From: Mugil cephalus
Lineage: Eukaryota > Chordata > Actinopteri > Mugiliformes > Mugilidae
Direction: 5' to 3'
Length of the DNA stretch: 64,000 nucleotides
Assembly (NCBI RefSeq): GCF_022458985.1
Contig: NC_061774.1
Location: 12,266,616-12,330,615 of the forward strand
Shown here: positions 60,149-64,000 of the stretch, piece by piece
Layout of the letters: every line of letters starts with the position of its first letter
How positions within the stretch are numbered: position 1 is the stretch's first letter
Translations under genes and position numbers: made by a program
Notes under the pieces: model-generated
What the model was told of the DNA's origin: nothing
Database searches by the model: none
Seen by the model: only the letters and a program-made list of their open reading frames with translations

Positions 60149-63100
60149 CTGAAAGAAACGCAGAGAGACGAGTGAGGTGTTATTATTTGCTACACATATT
60201 GCATACATCAAAATAAATTTAACTTGAAATCCAAATAATGTTGTCTGTGTTAATCCCATAATGTTCCCAATGCAAGATGAACAACTTCTAGATCTTTTCT
60301 GTTCTATATATACTGTTTCTGTATATGTATATATATATTTCACATATATTATGTGTTTCTATATTTCTTATTAGGAGATAAACTGCAGTCTATGATTATA
60401 TCAGTGCCAGTACATTTTAGTCTCTCCATAGAACTCGATGTCAGACACATGGTTTGTTTGTTTGTTTTGTTTTTCAAGCTGTGGTGCAAATTCAGTATAT
60501 GTAAATCAGGTCTACTGTGTTAAAACTGAGCGGCAGAAACATGCCATAAAAGGTGGGAAGGAGTTTAACTTAATGAGAGGTTTTCAGGAAGATGCTGCTA
60601 AGTGGGCAAAGATCCAAAGCCTCTGTCTTGTCCAAAACCTTAAATCTGCAGCAATGCTTGAAACATTTAATCTTCTGTAATTATGTTAAAGGCTAAGAAA
60701 GGTTAATATTTAAAGGAGACATGTTTTATAACTGTTTGGTGTAAAAAGAAACCTTTTAATTTCAAACGACAAAGAAAACATCTTTTCTGATTACCTCATG
60801 TGTTGTCTAACCCAAATGTTATTGAATAACTCCTTTGCTGGTCCTTTGCTAAAAATGACATTAAGCTCATTTAGGACGGCATGGACAACTGAGGAATGAT
60901 CACAACCTTTCTGGATTGTGCAGGAGTGCATAGTTGTATTGAATATAATAACACAATACACAGTCTCTTTGGCCCTTTACGCACAGCAATGACCTACTTG
61001 CCTCACATGTTCCTTGTATTTTTCTGACTCCTTTTCTGAGTTCTTTCCAAAGGGGGAGATTAACTGAACACAGCTCCATCCAACCAGAAGGAGCAATGTC
61101 TGGGAATAGAAGCCTGACCTCACGCAATTCCCAGAGCAAAGAATACCAGTTTCCAGTATCGTCTAATGGTTTTATTACACTCCAAGCTCTACATTATACA
61201 TTACACAGTATGATGAGCTCTAGTTCACTTTAAGTCAGAAGTCATCCTTAAATTGGACATAATGTTAAAGACAAAGTTAGTAAAAGAAGCACCAAAACAG
61301 TGTGATAATTTCCTGATCTTGAAACTCGGTTTGTGCATCAGTCGAGTGTTTCGTGCCAAACGCAGAGCACATGGTGGGCAGCTTGGTGGGGAGGGACTAA
61401 CAGGTGGGAAGTTCATTTAAAATGCAGCAGTGTCGCAAACTGATGTATGATCAAAACGAATTCCATCTTCATTAACTATTTAATTTATATTCATATTTTG
61501 CACATTTCCCATTTCAGTGTTTTAACATTTTCAATTACCAGCTATTAGTAAGATCCTCTCACAGTGAAAGATTTGTGGAGCAAATCCACAGCAAACATAA
61601 TGTGTCCTGCTTGGCATAAAATCCTAATCCTCCAGCCAGGAAACCGTCCAAGTTAAAGCAGACAGTGGCAGTTAATTTCAGTTCATATTTAATGTGTGAA
61701 CTCAAACACGTTAAGCTTTATGGACACCTAATCTGAACCAGAGCGAAAAATGACAAATATTCGGAGGTTTCATTTTCTCCAGAAAGAAAACAGATGCTCC
61801 TTCCTTCCCATTTAATAACCTGCAAAATGAATATCTATGCATTGGACATGGAACTTGAAGGCATTGCCTTGGGTCACAATACATATTTTTATGTTTATGT
61901 TTGCATTTTTAGATGAAATAAATTATGAATATAATTTGCAGAAAACACTATTGCTAATTTGCAGCTTCATAAAGTTCCACATCCCAAATCCCTCTAGAAA
62001 ACTCTCATGTCTTCAGTGACATTTACAAAACTGCTGCAAGAGCTGCAGAGAGAAGACAGATAAGACGAGATGTAGGTGATTAGGACAGGCTCGATCAAGT
62101 CAGTGTTGTAAACACTGAAACAGTTTTTTTTCCCCCAGTGGAAACATCCTCATATGACTTCACCAACAGAATCAGAAAACTGAGTCTATAAACTCAGAGG
62201 TGAAGCAGAAACTGAAAGGAGCTTAAAACAAAAATGCAGGGTGCAGGAGTGTGGACAGTGCTTTGCTGTTAAGAGTCCACTTTTTTGCCTCTGAGAAACT
62301 GCCTAAGTCAATGTGAGAACTTGATGAGATGGCAGAGGCTCAGTGCAAACTTACATTCATAAACACCCTAAAGACTGATTTGAGTCATGCTGAGAGCAGA
62401 TAGAAGGGAAAGAGTATGTCAGGACAGAATGGCTCTCATAAAGGGGACAATGTCTCTTACAGATTAATAAATCAAAAGGGTTACAGTACTGTGTTTGATT
62501 TAAACTCTGCAACTGAAAATATACATTATAACACTGTTGGCTTCATTTTGTCCCTTCCAGTGTTTCTACTACTGAATATATATATTTCTGAATTTAACTA
62601 CACATCTGTCACTTCTTTAATTACCACATTCGTCACTTCCTTCACTCATCATCACCTGGAATTGCTCTCAACGCCATTGCTTCCATCTGATTTGTTGATG
62701 GCTGCTGCAGAGCAAAACCCTCTCTGTTCTTCTTGCACATCCTGCATGAGTTCTTTTTTTTTCCCTGGCTCTGTTTAGCATTTCCTCTGACCTTTCATCT
62801 AATCTGCCGTGAAAACTCACTCAGCCAACACCCGTCCCTCCCAGTTATTGACAAGAGTCTTAATCATGCCCATCAATGTTTATGTTAACATTAATGCGAT
62901 AGGGTATTAAACATCTTGTACATCAGTGAAATAACCACCACACACATTACAGGCGAGGATTATCATTAGTTTCATAGAGGTGACTGTTGCCCCTCTGTCT
63001 GTATATGCAAGCTGATCTATTTTAAACCTGTGGCTTTTGTACGTACGCAGACACTGTAAACAATGTTACATTCTTACAGTCTGCGATATTATGTGTATGC

Positions 63101-64000
63101 TCTCCAGTGTTTGCTCTCTGGAGTCCAGCTCCTTTGAAAATGAGGGTTCTTTTGCTCCCCAAAGCTTTTCGTAGCCGTTTAAATCACCCAAGCTCCATTT
63201 TGCCACATCTACTTTATTCACCCACTTGTCTTGCCCTACCGTCGGCCAGTTGGGCAGAAGCGCAGTGGAGCGCACTGCAGCGTTACATAACAAGCTGAGG
63301 AGGAGGAGGACGAGGGGGAGGAGGAAGAAGAGGGGCCGGGAAGTGCAAGGATGCAGATATGAAATATAATGCTCGCCATCCAAAATGAAGGGTGGAAGAG
63401 TAGAGGGAAAATATAAGAATTAAAAGATTTTTATTTATTTTTTTGTCCACACTGCAGCGAGACCACACCCTTCTCCAAAATAGCACCTGTGCCTGTTAGT
63501 GCGCAGTACCGTGTGTGACTTGATAAGAACAAATGTGATGTTGCTGTCTACTCAAAAACCTCATTCTTATTCATGTGTTTTCACTGCTACGCCTTTGTGG
63601 TGATAGCAGAATAAATTTGGTTGTCTGCATAAATTACCATACATTACACAATCTGGTAACCATAACTGAAATAAATAAGTACCTAATGGTAAAAAAAAAA
63701 AAAAAAAAAAAAAAGAAAAAAAAAGGAGGGGGGGCAAACAATACTGATGGTTGGTTGTGGGAGCACTGGGCTATTTGCTCCCAGCTAGATTGTGTGGTGG
63801 AAAATGGTGGACACAAGTAGTCACAAGTCTTAAAAATGATAAAAATAGCAAGGAGGTTAGGTGTATGCGTAGGAGTTGTTATCTGTGTGTGTACAGTATT
63901 TGTTAGTGTGTGTGTGCAGGTGCTAAAACAAAAAATAAATAAGCAGAGATTGATTTATTCCACAGGGAGAGAAGGAGGGAGAGGACTGGCATGATATTTA
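60149..64000 (-). other. Alpha constant-region intron
   Basis: This is presumed intron between alpha constant exons 2 and 3. No match to the conserved constant exon 2 (SSVHMEE-like) or exon 1 (NPDWRYS-like) motifs was found on the minus strand. A poly-A tract lies at about 63691-63725 and a GA-rich block at 63297-63340. In mammals this intron holds an enhancer (HS7), but I see no sequence match to support that here. Confidence 0.6.

Noticed and set aside
62416-62778. 120-codon plus-strand frame in the alpha intron
   Set aside because: Low-complexity, no recognised domain, and no start or splice context that stands out. It is probably chance in an intron.
63243-63297. Possible alpha constant exon 2: a pyrimidine tract and CAG acceptor, a 55-bp stretch encoding NWPT, and a GTAGGG donor on the minus strand
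   Set aside because: Constant exon 3 needs one base from the previous exon. The only frame giving that phase has a stop near the start, and the NWPT frame ends in the wrong phase. The rest of the segment does not resemble known exon 2 motifs.

Overview
This window is part of a clustered protocadherin locus from a bony fish, almost certainly a teleost. The evidence is an alpha-type constant exon followed, with no beta cluster between, by a tandem array of gamma-type variable exons, all on the minus strand. Fish Tc1 transposons and AT-rich spacers support this. I cannot name the species, or say which of the two teleost clusters (pcdh1 or pcdh2) this is.

Read in the direction of transcription (right to left): 60149-64000 is intron of the alpha gene. 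59841-60148 is the last alpha constant exon, which encodes the conserved lysine-rich C-terminus, and its 3'UTR probably runs to about 57020. The alpha-gamma spacer, about 57.0-46.1 kb, holds two dead Tc1-family transposons, an L1-like LINE fragment, a 75-bp tandem duplication, a GC-rich patch, a CTCF-like motif and a pair of X-box-like palindromes. From 45880 down to position 1 there are ten variable exons of about 795-799 codons. The leftmost is cut by the window edge. An eleventh copy (23173-23925) is a pseudogene joined to a Ty3/gypsy fragment. The gamma constant exons that all these exons splice to lie beyond position 1.

Each variable exon is a single first exon encoding a signal peptide, six cadherin repeats (EC1-EC6), one membrane segment and a short cytoplasmic tail. 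Each ends in a phase-0 GTARG donor. About 180-230 bp upstream of each ATG is a conserved element, CTCATGGTGTCGCTGTTGGC or a variant on the minus strand. This is the equivalent of the mammalian protocadherin CSE promoter element. In most copies a CACCC-type box follows it towards the gene. Four RE1/NRSE-like (REST) sites lie in the spacers. The expected working model from the family is stochastic choice of one promoter per chromosome, splicing to shared constant exons, and cell-surface barcoding by homophilic binding through EC1-EC4.

The exons differ in EC1-EC3 but are nearly identical from early EC4 to about 12 codons before the donor, a strong sign of gene conversion. Two copies of a 3.1-3.3 kb DNA transposon with about 1.4-kb inverted arms and perfect 8-bp target duplications occupy the spacers at 7.4-10.7 kb and 32.2-35.3 kb, in opposite orientations.
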